The notes: generated by a model not told the origin, from the sequence alone. 64,000 nucleotides of DNA from Aldersonia sp. NBC_00410 (GCF_026342035.1 NZ_JAPENM010000008.1:1-64000); one strand, 5' to 3'. Counted from the first letter of the stretch, positions 38,234 to 49,453 are shown. Program-made: numbers and translations.

Positions 38234-40333
38234 GTGACGATTACAGACGACATCAGTGTGCTCACCCAGCCGCATCATCCGCAGGACTGGACCGAGCTGG
38301 ACACCCGCGCCGTCGACACCATTCGGGTCCTCGCGGCAGATGCCGTGCAAAAGGTCGGCAACGGTCACCCCGGTACAGCGATGAGCCTCGCGCCGCTCGC
38401 CTACACGCTCTTTCAGCGCGTTATGCGCCACGACCCGAACGACACCGACTGGCTTGGCCGGGACCGCTTCGTCCTGTCCTGCGGGCACTCGAGTCTGACC
38501 CTCTACCTGCAGCTGTACATCGGCGGCTTCGGGCTCGAGCTCAACGACATCGAGTCGCTGCGCACCTTCGGCTCGAAGACGCCGGGCCATCCCGAGTTCC
38601 GGCACACCCGCGGTGTCGAGATCACCACCGGTCCGCTCGGTCAGGGTCTCGCCTCCGCGGTCGGCATGGCGATGGCCGCGCGCCGCGAGCGCGGACTGTT
38701 CGATCCCGACGCCGCACCGGGCCAGAGCCCGTTCGACCACTTCATCTACGTCATCGCCTCCGACGGCGACATCGAAGAGGGCGTCACCTCCGAGGCGTCG
38801 TCGCTCGCCGGCGTCCAGGAGCTCGGCAACTTGGTCGTGCTCTACGACGACAACAAGATTTCCATCGAGCACGACACCACGATCGCGCTCGGCGAGGACA
38901 CCGCGAAGCGCTATGAGGCCTACGGATGGCATGTCCAGACGGTCGAGGGCGGCGAGAACGTGACCGCGATCGAAGAGGCCATCGAGAACGCCAAAGCCGT
39001 CACCGACAAGCCGTCCTTCATCCTGGTCCGCACGATCATCGCGTTCCCGGCGCCGACCAAGATGAACACCGGCGATTCGCACGGCTCGGCGCTCGGCGCG
39101 GATGAGGTTGCCGCGACCAAGAAGATCCTCGGGTTCGACCCGGACAAGAACTTCGAGGTCACCGACGAGGTGATCGCGCACACCCGCAAGCTGCAGGATC
39201 GCGGCCGGGCCGCGCACCTGGCGTGGGACCAGGACTTCGACGCGTGGGCGGCCCGTGAGCCCGAGCGCAAGAAGCTGCTCGACCGGGTCACCAGGGACGA
39301 GCTGCCCGCCGGCTGGGACGCCGACCTGCCCTCGTGGGAGCCCGGCGCCAAGGGCGTCGCCACCCGAAAGGCGTCGGGTGAGGTACTCAGCGCAGTCGGT
39401 CCGAAGCTGCCGGAGCTGTGGGGCGGTTCGGCCGACCTCGCGGGCAGCAACAACACCACGATCAAGGGCGCGGACTCGTTCGGCCCAACCTCGATCGCGA
39501 CGTCGGACTGGAACGCCCAGCCCTACGGCCGGACCCTGCACTTCGGTGTCCGCGAGCACGCGATGGGCTCGATCCTCAACGGGATCGTGCTGCATGGACC
39601 GACCCGCGCCTACGGCGGCACATTCCTGCAGTTCGCCGATTACATGCGCCCAGCGGTCCGGATCGCCGCGCTGATGGACATCGACCCGATCTACGTGTGG
39701 ACGCACGACTCGATCGGGCTCGGCGAGGACGGTCCGACCCATCAGCCGGTCGAGCATCTCGCGGCGCTGCGCGCGATCCCGAACTTGTCGGTGGTGCGGC
39801 CGGGTGACGCGAACGAGACGGTGTTCGCCTGGCAGGCGGTGCTCGCCTCGTCGAGCAGCAGCGGCCCGGTCGGCCTGTGCCTGACCCGCCAGGACATCCC
39901 GGTGCTCGAGGGCACCAGCGCGGAGGGCGTCACCAAGGGCGGCTATGTGCTCGCCGAATCGTCCAAGCCGTTGCCCGACGTGATCCTGATCGGCACCGGC
40001 TCCGAGTTGCAGCTCGCCGTCGCGGCGCGGGAAACTTTGGAATCTCAGGGCATCGGGGCCCGCGTCGTGTCCATGCCCTGCGTCGAGTGGTTCGAGAGCC
40101 AGGACCAGAACTACCGCGATCAGGTTCTGCCGCCCACCGTGCGTGCGCGGGTATCGGTCGAGGCCGGGATCGCGATGCCCTGGCACAAGTTCGTCGGTGG
40201 TTTCGGTGAGATTGTGTCGCTCGAGCATTTCGGGGAATCCGCCGATTACAAGACCCTGTTCCGCGAGTACGGGTTCACGCCGGAGGCAGTCGTCGCCGCC
40301 GCGCAGCGCTCGATCGCCAATGTGAAGGGATGA
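38234..40333 (+). CDS. tkt: Transketolase
   Basis: Thiamine diphosphate enzyme of the non-oxidative pentose phosphate pathway, 699 residues. Segments seen: [44 protein letters not shown], the ThDP motif [19 protein letters not shown]...LYDDN, and in the middle domain [15 protein letters not shown] and [23 protein letters not shown] 38234 is preceded by AGGAG at 10 bp. First gene of the tkt-tal-zwf-opcA-pgl operon; its stop overlaps tal by 4 bp. Confidence 0.97.
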   Translation: MTITDDISVLTQPHHPQDWTELDTRAVDTIRVLAADAVQKVGNGHPGTAMSLAPLAYTLFQRVMRHDPNDTDWLGRDRFVLSCGHSSLTLYLQLYIGGFGLELNDIESLRTFGSKTPGHPEFRHTRGVEITTGPLGQGLASAVGMAMAARRERGLFDPDAAPGQSPFDHFIYVIASDGDIEEGVTSEASSLAGVQELGNLVVLYDDNKISIEHDTTIALGEDTAKRYEAYGWHVQTVEGGENVTAIEEAIENAKAVTDKPSFILVRTIIAFPAPTKMNTGDSHGSALGADEVAATKKILGFDPDKNFEVTDEVIAHTRKLQDRGRAAHLAWDQDFDAWAAREPERKKLLDRVTRDELPAGWDADLPSWEPGAKGVATRKASGEVLSAVGPKLPELWGGSADLAGSNNTTIKGADSFGPTSIATSDWNAQPYGRTLHFGVREHAMGSILNGIVLHGPTRAYGGTFLQFADYMRPAVRIAALMDIDPIYVWTHDSIGLGEDGPTHQPVEHLAALRAIPNLSVVRPGDANETVFAWQAVLASSSSSGPVGLCLTRQDIPVLEGTSAEGVTKGGYVLAESSKPLPDVILIGTGSELQLAVAARETLESQGIGARVVSMPCVEWFESQDQNYRDQVLPPTVRARVSVEAGIAMPWHKFVGGFGEIVSLEHFGESADYKTLFREYGFTPEAVVAAAQRSIANVKG

Positions 40334-41460
40334 CCATGACCCAGAACGCGAACCTCGAAGCACTGTCGGCCGCCGGCGTGTCGGTTTGGCTCGACGACCT
40401 GTCCCGGGACCGCCTGCGGACCGGGAACCTGAAGGACCTCATCGACACCCGCAGTGTTGTGGGGGTCACCACGAACCCGACGATCTTCCAGGGTGCGCTG
40501 AGCAAGGGCACCGCCTACGACGACCAGGTGCGCGAGCTCGCCGAGCGCGGTGCCGACGTCGAGGCCACCATCCGCACCATCACCACCGACGACGTGCGCG
40601 AGGCGTGTGACGTCATGGCCCCGGTGTACGAGGCGAGCGGCGGTGTCGACGGCCGGGTGTCGATCGAGGTCGATCCCCGGCTCGCGCACGAGACCGACAA
40701 GACGGTCGCGCAGGCGGTCGAGCTGTGGAAGATCGTGGACCGGCCGAACCTGCTGATCAAGATCCCCGCCACCGAAGCCGGTATTCCCGCCATCTCGAAG
40801 GTCCTTGCCGAGGGCATCAGCGTGAACGTGACGCTGATCTTCTCCGTCGAGCGGTACAAGGCCGTGATGGGCGCCTACGTCGACGGCATCGCCGGCGCCA
40901 AGGCTGCCGGACACGACATCGCCAAGATCCACTCCGTCGCATCGTTCTTCGTCTCTCGCGTCGACTCCGAGATCGACAAGCGACTCGACAAGATCGGCAC
41001 CGACGAGGCGCTGGCGCTGCGCGGCAAGGCCGGCGTGGCGAATGCCCGCCTCGCGTACGCCGCCTACCAGGAGGTGTTCGAGCTCGGTGACGCCTTCGTC
41101 GAGTTGCAGGCGGTGGGTGCCACCGCGCAGCGCCCGCTGTGGGCCTCCACCGGTGTGAAGAATCCGGATTACTCCGACACGCTCTACGTCGTCGACCTCG
41201 TCGCACCGAACACGGTGAACACCATGCCGGAGGCCACCCTGGAGGCGGTCGCCGATCACGGCGTGGCCCACGGCGATCAGGTCTCGGGGAAGGGCGCCGA
41301 GTCGCAAGAGGTGTTCGACAAGCTCGCCGCGGCGGGCGTCGACATCACCGACGTCTTCCTGGTCCTCGAGAACGAAGGTGTCGAGAAGTTCGAGAAGTCC
41401 TGGAACGAGCTTCTCGAGGCCACCGAAGAGCAATTGCGGGCCGCCGGCGCGGGCAGCTGA
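40330..41460 (+). CDS. tal: Transaldolase
   Basis: 376-residue transaldolase of the larger actinobacterial type. The Schiff-base lysine is in [16 protein letters not shown], with [15 protein letters not shown] near the N-terminus, [17 protein letters not shown], and the [20 protein letters not shown] block in the second half. Overlaps tkt by ATGA and is 3 bp from zwf. Transfers dihydroxyacetone units between sedoheptulose-7-P and glyceraldehyde-3-P. Confidence 0.97.
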   Translation: MTMTQNANLEALSAAGVSVWLDDLSRDRLRTGNLKDLIDTRSVVGVTTNPTIFQGALSKGTAYDDQVRELAERGADVEATIRTITTDDVREACDVMAPVYEASGGVDGRVSIEVDPRLAHETDKTVAQAVELWKIVDRPNLLIKIPATEAGIPAISKVLAEGISVNVTLIFSVERYKAVMGAYVDGIAGAKAAGHDIAKIHSVASFFVSRVDSEIDKRLDKIGTDEALALRGKAGVANARLAYAAYQEVFELGDAFVELQAVGATAQRPLWASTGVKNPDYSDTLYVVDLVAPNTVNTMPEATLEAVADHGVAHGDQVSGKGAESQEVFDKLAAAGVDITDVFLVLENEGVEKFEKSWNELLEATEEQLRAAGAGS

Positions 41461-41463
41461 TCG

Positions 41464-43005
41464 ATGGCGGACTCCGGCGCCACTGTCTGGAAGAACCCGC
41501 TCCGCGACGAACGCGACAAACGTGCTCCCCGTATCGCCGGGCCATGCAGCATGGTCATTTTCGGCGTCACCGGTGACCTGTCGCGTAAGAAGCTGATGCC
41601 CGCGATCTACGACCTCGCGAACCGCGGACTGCTTCCGCCGGGGTTCGCGCTGGTCGGGTTCGCGCGCCGGGATTGGGACGACGAGGATTTCGGTCGGGTC
41701 GTGCACGACTCGGTGCGCACGCACGCGCGCACCGAGTTTCGCGAGGAGGTCTGGGAACGGCTCGCCGAAGGCATCCGCTTCGTACAGGGCACCTTCGACG
41801 ACGAACCCGCGTTCGAGGAACTCGCCGCGACGCTGAGCAAGCTCGACGAGGAACGCGGAACGGGTGGCAATCACGCCTTCTACCTGTCGATTCCGCCCAG
41901 TGCCTTCCCGGTGGTGCTCGAACAATTGTCCCGGTCGCAACTGGCACAGCCTGCGCCGGGCCGCTGGCGTCGGGTGGTGATCGAGAAACCGTTCGGTCAC
42001 GACCTCACCAGCGCGAAGCAGCTCAACGAGGTGGTGAATCGGGTCTTCCCCGAGGAGTCGGTGTTCCGCATCGACCACTACCTCGGCAAGGAGACCGTGC
42101 AGAACATTCTTGCGCTGCGCTTCGCGAATCAACTGTTCGAGCCGATCTGGAACGCGCATTACGTCGACCATGTCCAGATCACCATGGCCGAAGACATCGG
42201 CCTCGGTGGCCGCGCGGGCTACTACGACGGCATCGGCGCCGCCCGCGACGTGATCCAGAATCATCTGCTGCAGTTGCTGGCCTTCACCGCGATGGAGGAA
42301 CCGCTCAACTTCACTCCGGACGCGCTGCAGAACGAGAAGATCAAGGTGCTTTCGGCGACGAAGCTCATCGAGCCGCTCGACGAGACGACGGCGCGCGGCC
42401 AGTACGCGACCGGCTGGCAGGGCGGCGAGCAGGTCGTCGGCTTGCTGGAGGAATCGGGGTTCGCGAAGGACTCGACCACCGAGACCTACGCGGCCATCTC
42501 GCTGGAGGTGGACACCCGACGCTGGGCAGGTGTGCCGTTCTATCTGCGCACCGGCAAGCGCCTCGGGCGGCGGGTGACCGAACTCGCGGTCGTGTTCAAA
42601 CGGGCTCCGCACCTGCCCTTCGACGCCACGATGACCGGCGAACTCGGCCAGAACGCGCTCGTCATCCGGGTCCAGCCGGACGAGGGAATCACGCTGCGCT
42701 TCGGCTCGAAGGTGCCCGGTTCGAGCATGGAGGTACGGGACGTCAACATGGACTTCAGCTACGGCGAGTCCTTCACTGTCGCTTCACCCGAGGCGTACGA
42801 GCGGTTGATCCTGGACGTGCTGCTCGGCGAACCGTCGCTGTTCCCGGTGAATGCCGAGGTCGAATTGTCCTGGCGCATCCTCGATCCGGCGATCGAGCAA
42901 TGGGCGGCGGACGGCAAGCCCGAACCGTACGAGTCCGGCACCTGGGGGCCCGAGTCTGCGCAGGAGATGCTGCGCCGCACCGGGCGGGAGTGGCGGCGAC
43001 CGTGA
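41464..43005 (+). CDS. zwf: Glucose-6-phosphate dehydrogenase
   Basis: 513-residue enzyme making 6-phosphogluconolactone and NADPH. Cofactor motif FGVTGDLSRKKLMPA, active-site motif RIDHYLGKETVQN, the substrate-binding EKPFGHDL, and the C-terminal domain LRTGKRLGRRVTELAVVFK are present. In this group it needs OpcA for full activity, and opcA follows 28 bp downstream. The start at ATG 41464 leaves a normal ~27-residue lead before the Rossmann fold. Confidence 0.97.
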   Translation: MADSGATVWKNPLRDERDKRAPRIAGPCSMVIFGVTGDLSRKKLMPAIYDLANRGLLPPGFALVGFARRDWDDEDFGRVVHDSVRTHARTEFREEVWERLAEGIRFVQGTFDDEPAFEELAATLSKLDEERGTGGNHAFYLSIPPSAFPVVLEQLSRSQLAQPAPGRWRRVVIEKPFGHDLTSAKQLNEVVNRVFPEESVFRIDHYLGKETVQNILALRFANQLFEPIWNAHYVDHVQITMAEDIGLGGRAGYYDGIGAARDVIQNHLLQLLAFTAMEEPLNFTPDALQNEKIKVLSATKLIEPLDETTARGQYATGWQGGEQVVGLLEESGFAKDSTTETYAAISLEVDTRRWAGVPFYLRTGKRLGRRVTELAVVFKRAPHLPFDATMTGELGQNALVIRVQPDEGITLRFGSKVPGSSMEVRDVNMDFSYGESFTVASPEAYERLILDVLLGEPSLFPVNAEVELSWRILDPAIEQWAADGKPEPYESGTWGPESAQEMLRRTGREWRRP

Positions 43006-43033
43006 TCCGCAGCGCATTCGGAGGGACGAGCCG

Positions 43034-43942
43034 ATGATCATCGAGATGCCGGACACCACCACGGTCGATGTCAACAAGAAGCTCGTCGACCTCCGCGAGA
43101 ACTCCGGCGTGGTCACGCAGGGCCGTGTCCTCACCCTGGTGGTCTGCGCGCTGGAGGACGCCGACAGCGACGACACCATCGAGGCCGCGAACGAGGCGAG
43201 CAAGGAACACCCGTGCCGGGTGATCGCACTTACGCACGGCGACCGGGCGGCGGCGGTACGGCTGGATGCCCAGATCCGGGTCGGCGGTGACGCCGGGGCG
43301 GGCGAGGTGCTCGTGCTGACCCTGCACGGCGAACTGTCCGAGCACGAGAGCAGCGTCGCCATCCCGTTCCTCCTGCCGGACACCCCGGTGGTCGCCTGGT
43401 GGCCGAACGTCGCGCCGAAGGTCCCCGCGAAGGATCCGCTGGGCAAGCTCGCGATCCGGCGGATCACCGATGCCACGCTGGCCGGCGATCCGATGGGAAC
43501 GATCCGGTCCCGGCTCGCGGCGTACACGCCCGGCGACAGCGATCTGGCGTGGAGCCGGATCACTTATTGGCGGGCGCTGCTCACCACCGCGCTCGACGAA
43601 CCGCCGCACGACCCGATCCAGTCGGTGACGGTGTCCGGACTGCAGGAGGAGCCGTCGCTGGACGTGCTTGCGGGATGGCTCGCTTATCGGCTCGGGTGCC
43701 CGGTGCGCCGACTCGTCGGGGACCTGTTCGTCGAGTTGCACCGCCCGGGCGCGTCGATCCGCCTGAGCCGACCGCAGACCGGACGGACCGCGACCCTGCA
43801 TCGCGATGGTCAGCCCGATCGCATGCTTCCGCTCGCGCGCCGCGAAACGATGGAGTGTCTCGCCGAGGATTTGCGGCGGCTCGACGCGGACGAGATCTAT
43901 GCCGAAGCGTTGGAGGGATTGGAGCGGGTCAGCTATGAGTGA
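43034..43942 (+). CDS. opcA: OpcA, glucose-6-phosphate dehydrogenase assembly protein
   Basis: 302-residue subunit/chaperone found with Zwf in actinobacteria and cyanobacteria. The start [20 protein letters not shown], the [19 protein letters not shown] loop and the [18 protein letters not shown] block are family hallmarks. No catalytic motif is expected. ATG 43034 gives the correct N-terminus; a longer frame extends into zwf. Overlaps pgl by 8 bp. Confidence 0.95.
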   Translation: MIIEMPDTTTVDVNKKLVDLRENSGVVTQGRVLTLVVCALEDADSDDTIEAANEASKEHPCRVIALTHGDRAAAVRLDAQIRVGGDAGAGEVLVLTLHGELSEHESSVAIPFLLPDTPVVAWWPNVAPKVPAKDPLGKLAIRRITDATLAGDPMGTIRSRLAAYTPGDSDLAWSRITYWRALLTTALDEPPHDPIQSVTVSGLQEEPSLDVLAGWLAYRLGCPVRRLVGDLFVELHRPGASIRLSRPQTGRTATLHRDGQPDRMLPLARRETMECLAEDLRRLDADEIYAEALEGLERVSYE

Positions 43943-44672
43943 GCAGATCGTCGAGCGTTTCTCCGACACCGATGCCCTGGTGAGCGTGGCCGCCGAGCGC
44001 TTCGTCGCGGTGGTGACCGCGGCGCAGGCCGAGCGGGGGTCCGCGTCGGTGGTGCTGACCGGTGGCGGTGCCGGCATCGCGCTGCTCGAGAAGCTACGCG
44101 CGGACTCCGGCTCGATCGACTGGTCCGCGGTCGACGTGTTCTGGGGTGATGAGCGGTTCGTGCCGGCGACCGATCCCGAGCGCAACGAACTGCAGGCCCG
44201 CGAGGCGCTGCTCGACCATGTCGGCGTCGACCACAGCCGGGTGCATCCGATGGCCGCCTCCGATGGCGAATATCCGGACCCGGTGGTGGCCGCCGCCGAA
44301 TACGCCCGGGTGCTCGCTGACCGGGCGGTCACCGGCGGCGTGCCGGAGTTCGACCTGCACCTGCTCGGCATGGGTGGTGAAGGGCACGTGAATTCGCTGT
44401 TCCCGCACACCGACGCGGTGCGTGAAGAACACGATCTGGTTATCGCGGTCATGCACTCCCCCAAGCCGCCGCCGGTGCGGATCACGCTTACGCTGCCGGC
44501 GGTTCGCCGTTCGCGACAGGTGTGGTTGCTGGTGACCGGCGATGCGAAGGCGGAAGCCGCGGCCGCCGCGATCGGCGGAGCCGACCCGGACGACATACCG
44601 GCGGCCGGCGCGCGTGGCACCGAGGCCACCGTGTGGTTCCTCGACGAGGCCGCGGCGGGCAAGCTGCCCTGA
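43935..44672 (+). CDS. pgl: 6-phosphogluconolactonase
   Basis: DevB/Pgl-type lactonase of 245 residues completing the oxidative branch. Conserved parts are [33 protein letters not shown], the HPM loop and the catalytic-His [15 protein letters not shown] region. ATG 43935 begins inside opcA (8-bp overlap), consistent with translational coupling. No terminator hairpin was seen after the stop. Confidence 0.95.
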   Translation: MSEQIVERFSDTDALVSVAAERFVAVVTAAQAERGSASVVLTGGGAGIALLEKLRADSGSIDWSAVDVFWGDERFVPATDPERNELQAREALLDHVGVDHSRVHPMAASDGEYPDPVVAAAEYARVLADRAVTGGVPEFDLHLLGMGGEGHVNSLFPHTDAVREEHDLVIAVMHSPKPPPVRITLTLPAVRRSRQVWLLVTGDAKAEAAAAAIGGADPDDIPAAGARGTEATVWFLDEAAAGKLP

Positions 44673-45105
44673 CCTGGCTCCGTCAGGCAGGTTTCTCCTT
44701 GGGCACGACCGGTACCGGACGTGGCCGACCGTCGCGCGGATGCACGATCGCGGCGGTGCGACAGCCGACTCTCAGGACCGGCCGAGCACGAGCCGGCCGC
44801 ATCGTGCCGCTGTGCTGCGGCTGGCAATTCGTATCTCGCGGTGTCGTGTCCACGGGTCCCCCCTCGTCGAGCACTCCTGGCCGAGCACGCCCCTGGCCGA
44901 GCAGCAGCGGAGCCTGCCGAGCGACCAGGAAGCACTGTTCCCCTTGCTGGCTATGACGTGAGCGGAGCCGATCCGGTTCCCGCCGTTGCCGATTCGGCGC
45001 CGACTGGAGTAACGCCGACAAACCCGTGATGAGGATGGGACAAGACGTGTTGAATGAGGTGACGGCAGTCGGTCCTCGACAAGATGGACGAGAAGGAGGC
45101 GAGTC
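44673..45105. other. Interval after pgl
   Basis: About 430 bp between pgl and the next rightward gene. It may contain one small leftward gene (44683-44853, listed separately). Several overlapping frames are open but none shows protein-like conservation that I can recognise. A GGAGG ribosome-binding site for the 45106 gene lies at its right end. No strong hairpin was seen. Confidence 0.6.
44683..44853 (-). CDS. Possible small basic protein
   Basis: A 56-residue reading frame from a GTG at 44853 preceded by a G-rich AGGGGGG sequence. The product is basic and Pro-rich and ends in the low-complexity RPRPVPVVPKEKPA. It has two cysteines and no membrane segment or known domain. It is convergent with pgl, 10 bp from its stop. 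Support is only the ribosome-binding site, position and composition; it may be spurious. Confidence 0.3.
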   Translation of the reverse strand: MDTTPRDTNCQPQHSGTMRPARARPVLRVGCRTAAIVHPRDGRPRPVPVVPKEKPA

Positions 45106-45600
45106 ATGACCTCTGGAACCGCGCTCGGTGAAGTCCGGCCCGAACACGACCCCGACGGCGTGCCGACCGAGCTGATGCAGCTGTATTACCAGCGCGGCTT
45201 CGCGGTACCGGTCGTCGATCTGTGGGAACTGATCACCGAACCGGCCGGCCTGTCCCGCTGGTTCGGCACGATGACCGGAGACCCGGCGGGCGGCCACGTC
45301 ACGATCACGACCGTGGACGAGCCGGCGCGCACGGTCGTTGTCGACGTCGTCGCCTGCACGTCGCCCCATCTGCTCGATCTGACGATCGCCGATGCGGTGG
45401 TCGAGATTCGGCTCCACCAGGTGGGTGTCGTCACGACGCTGGAGGTGGTTCGGCGCCACTTGGAGCGGTCCGAGGTCGCCGAGGTCGGCCCGTACTGGCA
45501 GTTCCATCTCGACCGGCTCGCCGCCGCAACGGAAGATCGGGACATGCCGCACTGGCCCGCGTACACCGATCTCGCAGCCGAGTACCCCTGCCCCGGCTGA
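45106..45600 (+). CDS. SRPBCC/AHSA1-like domain protein
   Basis: A 164-residue protein resembling the helix-grip AHSA1 group. The LWELITEPAGLSRWFGTMTG segment is the typical 'cropped helix plus W-F' signature, followed by alternating strands (GHVTITTVDEPARTVVVDVV, VVEIRLHQVGVVTTLEVV) and a C-terminal long helix (VGPYWQFHLDRLAAATE). A hydrophobic ligand pocket is expected; the ligand is unknown. GGAGG lies just upstream of ATG 45106. The stop codon lies within the first unit of a 21-bp tandem repeat. Confidence 0.8.
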   Translation: MTSGTALGEVRPEHDPDGVPTELMQLYYQRGFAVPVVDLWELITEPAGLSRWFGTMTGDPAGGHVTITTVDEPARTVVVDVVACTSPHLLDLTIADAVVEIRLHQVGVVTTLEVVRRHLERSEVAEVGPYWQFHLDRLAAATEDRDMPHWPAYTDLAAEYPCPG

Positions 45601-45671
45601 TTTCCACGCTGCCCCGGCTGAATCCTGCGCTGCCCCGGCTGAATTCCATGCTGCCCCGGCTGAATCCGGGA
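45588..45671. repeat. 21-bp tandem repeat, four units, across a stop codon
   Basis: Units at 45588-45608, 45609-45629, 45630-45650 and 45651-45671 share the core CTGCCCCGGCTGA and vary in their last 8 bp. The period is a multiple of three, so every unit repeats the same in-frame TGA that ends the 45106 gene. Likely a copy-number-variable tract. Confidence 0.9.
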
Positions 45672-45775
45672 ACAATCGCCCCTCGCCTCGCATCTCACGG
45701 TCAGCGACGTATCGCGCCGCTGCCGGTGACCGGGAACGTCCACCGGCCAACGTTTCCCGAGGAAAGAGAGGGTCG

Positions 45776-46081
45776 ATGATGTTTGCCAGATATCTGGTCG
45801 CGGCAATCGCGTCACTCGCGATGCTGTTCGGCGGGGCCGCCGCCGCATCCGCCACACCACTCATACCGATCGACGTAGGCCATGTCGGCATCGTGCAGGT
45901 GAGCAGTCCCGGCAACCTGGGCAAGTTCAGTCCGCCCAAGACCACGCCGAAGAAGTTGGACTCCGAGACGCACCGCTGCCAGGCGTGCGGCGGTTGGCAC
46001 GGCGGCATGATCAGTCCGAAGTACTGCACCAACTGCATCGACAAGGGCCTGACCCCGATCCGGCCGGGAACCAGACCCTAA
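45776..46081 (+). CDS. Small secreted protein with paired CxxC motifs
   Basis: A 101-residue protein with a clear signal peptide (basic start, hydrophobic AAIASLAMLFGGAAAA, cleavage near ASA-TP at residue 26). The mature ~75 residues are Pro/Lys-rich in the middle (KFSPPKTTPKKL) and end in a CxxC-x12-CxxC knuckle (Cys68, 71, 84, 87; CQACGGWHGG and YCTNC). That spacing would suit a zinc ribbon or a disulfide-bonded knot. GAGAGG lies 4 bp upstream of ATG 45776. No homologue was recognised. Confidence 0.7.
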   Translation: MMFARYLVAAIASLAMLFGGAAAASATPLIPIDVGHVGIVQVSSPGNLGKFSPPKTTPKKLDSETHRCQACGGWHGGMISPKYCTNCIDKGLTPIRPGTRP

Positions 46082-46175
46082 CGCTACGGAGGGAGGACGA
46101 CGCTCGCCCCGGGAAGACGGCCGACGAACCGGTCGGGCTCGCTCGGGGCGCGCGCCGTCGGCGATAATCGGACAA

Positions 46176-46685
46176 GTGACCGACGAGATGGGCTTCGAGA
46201 TCGTCAACGAACCGGGCGTGAACACGAGGTGGGCCGTCACGGTCACCGAGACGGTGGCCGCGACAGCCGACGGCACAACTACGAAACATCTCGCGAACTC
46301 CCTACTCGAGATCGAGCAGACGATCTCGGACACCCTCCGTGACCGTGCCGGTCGGATCAGCAGGACGGTCCATCGCCTCGGTCACCGCGAGGTTTATTTC
46401 GAGGACGGCACCCGCATCGAATTCGATTGGGAGCCTGTTGTATTGGATTGGCGTTGCCTGGATTGCGGTGTCGACACCGACGCAATCGACGAGTACTACA
46501 TGGTGCACGACGCCCTGTGGCGCGAGGCGGCGGCCGGTGAGCGGGCGCAGCTGTGCATCGACTGCCTCGAGGCCCGGCTCGGCCGAACTCTGACCGCTGC
46601 CGACTTCACCGACGCCGAGGTGAACAGCGTCGACCTGCCGCGCCGCAGCCAGCGACTGCGCGACCGCCTTACTCGACGGAGCTAG
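46176..46685 (+). CDS. Hypothetical protein with C-terminal zinc-ribbon-like domain
   Basis: 169 residues. The N-terminal half is beta-rich ([31 protein letters not shown]). The C-terminal half has two CxxC pairs, Cys94/97 ([10 protein letters not shown]) and Cys127/130 (LCIDCLE), around [13 protein letters not shown], a pattern found in small zinc-binding domains of bacterial and phage hypothetical proteins. The GTG at 46176 is the start. It shares a CTAG double stop with convergent ppc. Function unknown. Confidence 0.72.
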   Translation: MTDEMGFEIVNEPGVNTRWAVTVTETVAATADGTTTKHLANSLLEIEQTISDTLRDRAGRISRTVHRLGHREVYFEDGTRIEFDWEPVVLDWRCLDCGVDTDAIDEYYMVHDALWREAAAGERAQLCIDCLEARLGRTLTAADFTDAEVNSVDLPRRSQRLRDRLTRRS

Positions 46686-49453
46686 CCACTATTGCGCAGC
46701 GCGGTTGCCAAGCCGTTCATGGTCAGCAGGATTCCGCGCTTCACCAGTTCCCCCTCGTCGCCGGCGCGGAATCGCCGCAGCAGCTCGACCTGCAGGTGAT
46801 TGAGCGGTTCGAGGTAGGGGAACCGGTTGAACACCGACCGTGCCAGCGCGGGGTTGTCGTCGAGCAGTCCCTCGTAGCCGGTGATGGCGAGGTACATGTC
46901 GACGGTGCGACCGTGTTCGCGCGAAATCATTCCGAACACCTTCTCCCGCAATTCGGCATCGGGAACCAGCTCGGCGTAGCGCGCGGCGAGACCGAGATCG
47001 GATTTCGCCATCACCTGCGCCATGTTCGACAAGACCGTGCGGAAGAACGGCCACTTCTCGTAGAGCTCGCGCAGCCGCGACAGCTTCGCCTCGTCACCGT
47101 CGACCCACTCGGAGAAGGCGGTGCCGACGCCGTACCAGCCGGGCAGCATCACTCGCGACTGGCTCCACGACATCACCCACGGGATCGCGCGCAGGTCGTA
47201 CACGGAGTTCGTCGGCTTCCGCGATGCCGGCCGACTGCCGATGTTCAGCTCACCGATTTCCGCGACCGGTGTCGACAGCCGGAAGTACTCGACGAATCCC
47301 GGTGTGTCGTGGACGAGTTCGCCGTATGCGCGGCGGGCACGCGCGGCGAGGTCGTCGAGCAGCGCGTAGGCCGGCTCGGCGTCGTCACCGAGGCCCTCCA
47401 CATCGAGCAGCGTCGATTCGATGGTCGCGGCGAGCAGCGCCTCGAGATTACGTCGAGCCAGGCGCGGCTCGGCATACTTGGCGGCGATCACCTCGCCCTG
47501 TTCGGTGATTCGCAACGAACCGGTGACCGCACCCACCGGCTGCGCGAGGATCGCGTCGTAGCTGGGCCCGCCGCCGCGACCGACGGTACCGCCGCGACCA
47601 TGAAACAGCCGCAACCGGATTCCGCTCTTGCGCGCCGCTTCGACGAGATCGAGTTCGGCCCGGTACAGCGCCCAGTTGGCGGCGAGGTAGCCACCGTCCT
47701 TGTTCGAGTCCGAGTAGCCGAGCATGACCTCCTGGACGTCTCCGCGGGCGCGCACCAGGGCCCGATACACGGGGACGTCCAGCGTGGCCAGCAGCGTTGC
47801 AGCGCCCTGCTGGAGGTCCTCGATCGTTTCGAACAACGGCACGATCCCGACCGTCGATGTCGGTCCATCCGGCCCGCACTCGAGAATGCCGGCTTCCTTC
47901 AACAGGATTCCGGCCTCGAGCATGTCACTGACCGAGGTGCACATGCTGATGATGTAGTTCGGGATGGTGCCCGATCCGAGATCCCCGATCGCTTCCGCCC
48001 CGGCGCGGACGATGGCGAGTTCCTTGCTGGTGATCTCACTGAATTCTGCGTCCGGCGAGGTGAGCGGACGGCGGATGGCCAGCTCACGGGCGAGCAGGGC
48101 GACACGTTCGTCCTCGGGCAGCGACGCGTAGTCCGGATGCACGTCGGCCCACGCAAGCAATTCGGCGACGACCTCCTCGTGCACATCGGAGTTCTGCCGC
48201 ATGTCGAGTCCGCTGAGATGGAAGCCAAACGTTTCGATCGAGCGACGCAGCGTCGCGAGGCGATCGTCGGCCAGCAGCGCGTCGTGGTTCGCCCGCAGCG
48301 ACGCGTCGATCGCGTCGAGATCGTCGAGGAGTTCCTGCGGGGCGGCGTAGGGCTGCGCACCGGCGGACAGCACGTTCGGCGGAATGGCGTCGAGGATCTG
48401 CTCGGAGGTGGCCGTCAGCCGCGACCGAATGCCGCGGATGGCACGCCGATACGGTTCGTCCGCGCGGAACGCGGAATCGTCACCCGCGGCGTCGGCGAGC
48501 GCGAGGACCCCGTCGCTCACCTGCACCAGCCGCGCCGACATCGACAAATCCCGTTCCAGCACAAGCAACTCCGCGAGGTGGTGCTCGATCGCCACGTACG
48601 CGGCGCGGTGTGTCGCAGCGTGCACGACCTCGGCGGTGACGAACGGGTTGCCGTCCCGGTCGCCGCCGATCCACGATCCGGGCCGCAGCATCGGCGCAGG
48701 CAGCAGGTTGGCTTCGGGCCAGCGGGAACGTAACTCGTGGCGAAGTTCGGCATTGATTCGCGGAATCACGTCGAGTAGCGACATGTGGTAATACCGCAGC
48801 CCGAGGTCGATCTCGTCCTGGATCCGCAGCCGCACGATCCGGATGAGCGCGGTCTGCCAGAGCGTGACGATCTGACGGCGCAGGTCGATATCGATCTCGG
48901 CACGTTCGCTGTCGTCGAGGGCGCGTTCGCGTGTGCGCAGCAGATCGGTGATGTGGCGCTGCGTCTCGAAGATGGAACGCCGCCGGGTTTCGGTCGGGTG
49001 GGCGGTGATGACGGGTGCGACGAGTGCGTCGCGGAGCGCGTCGGCGACGGTCGCCGAGTCGAGGCCTGCGGAATCGAGTTTGACGAGCGTCGCGGCGAGG
49101 CTGCCCTTCTGCGGCGGTTCGCCGGCCGAGATGTGGATGCGGCGTCGTCGTTCCCGGTGGATGTCCTCGGCGACGTTGGCCAACAGTGAGAAGTGGCTGA
49201 ACGCGCGGATCACCGGTATGGCGCGTTCGATGGCGACGCCGTCGAACATCTTCGCCATCTCCGCGCGCTCGGTCGTGGAGTGGCGGACATTGAACGATTC
49301 GACGCGCGCCTTCTCGACGAGTTCGAAGACCTCGTCGCCCTCTTGCTCACGGACCGTCTCGCCGAGAAGGCCGCCGAGCAACCGAATATCCTCACGCAGG
49401 GGTTCGGTTGCCTCGCGTCCGGGCTCGGTGGAAGCTGATCGCTCGCTCGTCAT
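46682..49453 (-). CDS. ppc: Phosphoenolpyruvate carboxylase
   Basis: Anaplerotic enzyme converting PEP and bicarbonate to oxaloacetate, 923 residues, the usual size. Catalytic segments: [14 protein letters not shown] (catalytic His), [17 protein letters not shown], the [10 protein letters not shown] loop, the [19 protein letters not shown] loop and the C-terminal [12 protein letters not shown]; the last normally reads RNTG, here RNSG. Present in corynebacteria and nocardiae but, as I recall, absent from M. tuberculosis. It stands alone between the zinc-ribbon gene and secG. Confidence 0.97.
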   Translation of the reverse strand: MTSERSASTEPGREATEPLREDIRLLGGLLGETVREQEGDEVFELVEKARVESFNVRHSTTERAEMAKMFDGVAIERAIPVIRAFSHFSLLANVAEDIHRERRRRIHISAGEPPQKGSLAATLVKLDSAGLDSATVADALRDALVAPVITAHPTETRRRSIFETQRHITDLLRTRERALDDSERAEIDIDLRRQIVTLWQTALIRIVRLRIQDEIDLGLRYYHMSLLDVIPRINAELRHELRSRWPEANLLPAPMLRPGSWIGGDRDGNPFVTAEVVHAATHRAAYVAIEHHLAELLVLERDLSMSARLVQVSDGVLALADAAGDDSAFRADEPYRRAIRGIRSRLTATSEQILDAIPPNVLSAGAQPYAAPQELLDDLDAIDASLRANHDALLADDRLATLRRSIETFGFHLSGLDMRQNSDVHEEVVAELLAWADVHPDYASLPEDERVALLARELAIRRPLTSPDAEFSEITSKELAIVRAGAEAIGDLGSGTIPNYIISMCTSVSDMLEAGILLKEAGILECGPDGPTSTVGIVPLFETIEDLQQGAATLLATLDVPVYRALVRARGDVQEVMLGYSDSNKDGGYLAANWALYRAELDLVEAARKSGIRLRLFHGRGGTVGRGGGPSYDAILAQPVGAVTGSLRITEQGEVIAAKYAEPRLARRNLEALLAATIESTLLDVEGLGDDAEPAYALLDDLAARARRAYGELVHDTPGFVEYFRLSTPVAEIGELNIGSRPASRKPTNSVYDLRAIPWVMSWSQSRVMLPGWYGVGTAFSEWVDGDEAKLSRLRELYEKWPFFRTVLSNMAQVMAKSDLGLAARYAELVPDAELREKVFGMISREHGRTVDMYLAITGYEGLLDDNPALARSVFNRFPYLEPLNHLQVELLRRFRAGDEGELVKRGILLTMNGLATALRNSG

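Noticed and set aside
38195-40363. 722-residue open frame on the minus strand
   Set aside because: It is the antisense shadow of transketolase: Arg/His/Asp-rich composition, no domain, and the plus strand holds a complete transketolase.
40246-42612. 788-residue open frame on the minus strand across tal and zwf
   Set aside because: Antisense to two intact, motif-complete enzymes; composition is typical of a GC-rich shadow frame.
44683-46044. Long minus-strand frame spanning several small genes
   Set aside because: It crosses the tandem repeat (reading as AGAAWNS-like repeats) and runs antisense to the SRPBCC-like and secreted genes; only its last 56 codons are considered possibly real.
46553-48733. 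726-residue open frame on the plus strand
   Set aside because: Antisense to ppc, which has all catalytic motifs; the frame shows no recognisable domain.
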